In this document: positions 62,366-64,000 of the stretch, one piece after another
Layout of the letters: the number at the start of each line of letters is the position of its first letter
Numbering within the stretch: the first letter of the stretch is position 1
Origin: Novosphingobium aerophilum
GTDB lineage: Bacteria > Pseudomonadota > Alphaproteobacteria > Sphingomonadales > Sphingomonadaceae
DNA length: 64,000 bases
Assembly (NCBI RefSeq): GCF_014230305.1
Contig: NZ_JACLAU010000009.1
Span: forward strand, 49,110 to 113,109
Direction: 5' to 3'
Made by a program: the position numbers and the translations under genes
Notes under the pieces: generated by a model
The model's database searches: none
Told to the model about the DNA's origin: nothing
Seen by the model: only the letters and a program-made list of their open reading frames with translations

Positions 62366-63102
62366 TGGCGGGTCACCGGCACGGTGAACATGTAGCCGAC
62401 GCCGCGCACGGTCTTGATCGGCGCGGACCCGTCCGGCCCGGACAGCTTGCGCCGCAGCCGGCTGACCAGCACATCGACGCTGCGGTCGGACGAATCGCCC
62501 AGCCGGGTGCGCGACAGCTCGATCAGCTTTTCGCGGCCAATGGCGCGCTGCGGATAGCTGACGAAGGCGTTGAGCAGATCGAACTCGGCGGTGGTCAGAT
62601 CGACCAGGACCCCGCTGGGCGAACGCAGCTCACGGCTGGCCCGCGCCAGCGTCCACCCGTCGAACAGGATGTCTCCGGTGCTGGCGCGCGGCTCGGACAG
62701 GACCTCGCCCGAGCGGCGGCGCAGGACCGCCCCGATCCGCGCAACCAGTTCGCGGGTGTTGAACGGCTTGGGCAGGAAATCGTCCGCGCCCAGCTCGAGC
62801 CCGACAATCCGGTCCTCCTCGCTCCCCCGCGCGCTGAGGAAGATGACCGGTGTATCGAGCGTGCGGCGCAGCCGGCGCAGCACGTCCAGCCCGTTCATCC
62901 CGGGGAGCATGATATCGAGGATGATCAGGTCGAAGCGCTCCTTTTCGAGCACCACCCACAATTCGGCAGCCGTGGCCACGGCCGAAATGTCGAAGCCGTG
63001 CTCGCGCAGGTTACGGGTGATAAGGGTCCGCAAGGGACCATCATCCTCGACCAGCATCAGGCGGGTTACGGCGAATTGGTTATCGTACAAGGCGCGATCC
63101 AT
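62362..63102 (-). CDS. OmpR-family response regulator
   Basis: 246 residues from ATG 63102 (MDRALYDNQFAVTRLMLVED). A start at the Met before LVEDD (about 63057) would remove 15 residues. Receiver: Asp20-21 pocket, phospho-acceptor Asp63 in LIILDIMLPGMNG, Ser in VIFLSARGSEEDR, and Lys112 in DFLPKPFNTRELVAR. The winged helix has LTTAEFDLLNAFV, DRSVDVLVSRLRRKL and KTVRGVGYMFTVPV. It pairs with the overlapping EnvZ-like kinase. The motif order matches OmpR most closely. Confidence 0.93.
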   Translation of the reverse strand: MDRALYDNQFAVTRLMLVEDDGPLRTLITRNLREHGFDISAVATAAELWVVLEKERFDLIILDIMLPGMNGLDVLRRLRRTLDTPVIFLSARGSEEDRIVGLELGADDFLPKPFNTRELVARIGAVLRRRSGEVLSEPRASTGDILFDGWTLARASRELRSPSGVLVDLTTAEFDLLNAFVSYPQRAIGREKLIELSRTRLGDSSDRSVDVLVSRLRRKLSGPDGSAPIKTVRGVGYMFTVPVTRQ

Positions 63103-63496
63103 CCCCTGGCTGTTTGGTTCGGACAGCCGCCCCCCCTAAGGCCAAGGCCTCAATCTATTCATCGTCGCCAAAAAGGGAAGACGCGAACACTCTTTGTAAC
63201 AATCAGAAAGGGCCCGCGGGAAGGGCAATCGATGTGGCAGTGGGGCGGGGTGGGGTGGGGTGGGGTGGGACGAACGACCGGCATGGGTGGAGAGCTGCCA
63301 TGGGGCGCACGGGGACGGGGCCGGCCAACCCGGTGCTAACCCGAAAAAGATCATCGTCGTCCCGGGCTTGACCCGGGACAGGGCTCTTCTTACCCGGCCG
63401 TTGCGAACCAAGCCCTGCCCCGGCTCAGGGCCGGGGCGACGATAAGGCGGTGGTCGAGTGCTCTGTGCGGAGAGGATCTGGATGTCCGCAATCAGG
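63103..63496. repeat. repeat-rich gap with GGGGT tandem array and an inverted repeat
   Basis: Upstream of the response regulator, a run of GGGGT/GGGGC units lies at 63242-63269 (about five to six copies), enough G-tracts for a four-stranded G-quadruplex. An imperfect 32-base inverted repeat pairs 63354-63385 (with CCCGGGCTTGACCCGGGA at its core) with 63411-63442 (core CCCCGGCTCAGGGCCGGGG). This is the same style as the intergenic palindrome at 20455. No coding frame is supported. Confidence 0.75.
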
Positions 63497-64000
63497 GGTG
63501 GGTTCAATGGGTCGACGCAACGCATCATTCTCGAGATGAGGAGGAGTGGTGCGATGAAGCAGCGTCGTCGGATATATTACTCGGCCGCCCAGCGGGCAGA
63601 GATCTGGGACAGGTGGCAGCGCGGAGAGTCGATGAGTTCGATCGGCCGCGGTTTTGAGCGGGAGAGCTCGTCGATCTTCTCGGTGCTTTCGCCGTCGGGT
63701 GGGATCCGCCCACCTGATCGGAAGCGATCCGGTCGTGCGCTCAGTTTGAGCGACCGCGAAGAGATATCCAGAGGTCTGGTCGCCGGTCGTTCGCTGCGTG
63801 CGATTGCCGTTCAGCTGGGCCGCGCGCCGTCAACGATTAGCCGAGAGGTCGGCCGTAACGGCGGCGTTGATCAGTATCGTGCCGCGCTATCGGATCAGGC
63901 GGCCTGGGATCGTGCGCTGCGCCCGAAGCGCTGCAAGCTCGCTTGCCACCCGGGCTTGCGACGAACAGTATCGCGCAAGCTGCGCCGCAAATGGTCGCCA
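63497..64000 (+). mobile_element. IS30-family insertion sequence, left end (truncated by window)
   Basis: A left terminal segment near 63497-63527 (GTGGGTTCAATGGGTCGACG then CAACGCAT) resembles the IS30 family end, in which TTCAA.TGG.TC.ACGCAAC is conserved. It is followed after about 27 bases by the transposase gene. The right end and target duplication lie outside the window, so the exact boundary is uncertain by a few bases. Confidence 0.75.
63554..64000 (+). CDS. IS30-family transposase, N-terminal part
   Basis: The frame is open from ATG 63554 (MKQRRRIYYSAAQRAEIWDR) to the window edge, 149 codons. GAGGAG upstream gives a strong ribosome-binding site. An in-frame ATG at 63536 is also possible. 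The first helix-turn-helix lies near residues 10-40 (QRAEIWDRWQRGESMSSIGR) and the second HTH_38 near 75-110 (LSLSDREEISRGLVAGRSLR, AIAVQLGRAPSTISREVGRN), followed by YRAALSDQAAWDRALRPKRC, all typical of IS30 transposases. The DDE catalytic domain lies beyond the window. Codon use is less GC-biased than the resident genes, consistent with a mobile origin. Confidence 0.9.
   Translation, partial: MKQRRRIYYSAAQRAEIWDRWQRGESMSSIGRGFERESSSIFSVLSPSGGIRPPDRKRSGRALSLSDREEISRGLVAGRSLRAIAVQLGRAPSTISREVGRNGGVDQYRAALSDQAAWDRALRPKRCKLACHPGLRRTVSRKLRRKWSP

Overview
The window reads as chromosomal DNA of a sphingomonad (order Sphingomonadales, Alphaproteobacteria). The evidence is very high GC with strong third-position bias, 5-aminolevulinate synthase of the C4 pathway, the lepB-rnc-era and plsY-dprA-topA gene orders, a TorF-type porin, a TonB-dependent receptor of the large sphingomonad type beside a TPR-sulfotransferase, and dispersed short intergenic repeats of the CGACAGGCTCAGG type. 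No tRNA, rRNA or CRISPR array was found.

Layout. 1-5.1 kb: beta-ketothiolase (cut by the window edge) and acyl-CoA carboxylase beta chain, a repeat-rich gap, glutathione reductase, and a small membrane protein. 5.1-11.1 kb: pgi, then a forward run of lepB, rnc, era, an SGNH hydrolase and a spermidine-synthase-like methyltransferase-fold protein, mostly with overlapping ends. 11.1-16.0 kb, reverse: plsY-dprA-topA followed by two small genes, the first coupled to topA by ATGA. 16.1-20.4 kb, forward: murI, hemA, an L,D-transpeptidase-fold protein and a class I/II aminotransferase. 20.7-22.7 kb: a HerA/DUF87-type ATPase (reverse) and two overlapping small genes (forward).

22.9-43.2 kb is the most distinctive region. 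A response regulator, a LysM+FecR protein and a CHASE2 histidine kinase form a tightly overlapped operon. They are followed by a lipoprotein on the other strand, three secreted DUF11-like proteins, and a protein of about 1690 residues that appears to end in a beta-barrel. An opposing secreted repeat protein of the same style comes next, then a three-domain envelope enzyme (GH18-like, polysaccharide deacetylase, GT2) and a classical two-component pair. The secreted proteins share N-terminal and C-terminal sequence patterns. I infer a regulated surface structure here, possibly undescribed.

43.3-54.6 kb: an M20 metallopeptidase broken by a 30-base inverted copy of its own sequence that carries an in-frame stop, a TPR-sulfotransferase, a TonB-dependent receptor, a Pls/PosA-type single-module nonribosomal peptide synthetase (the epsilon-poly-lysine synthetase architecture), and a convergent APC permease. 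54.8-63.1 kb: a small membrane protein, a tripartite exporter operon (ABC-HlyD-TolC) whose ABC subunit has lost every recognisable ATPase motif, a small exported protein with a clear terminator, a TorF porin and a third two-component system. 63.1-64 kb: a G-rich repeat gap and the left end of an IS30-family element cut by the window edge.
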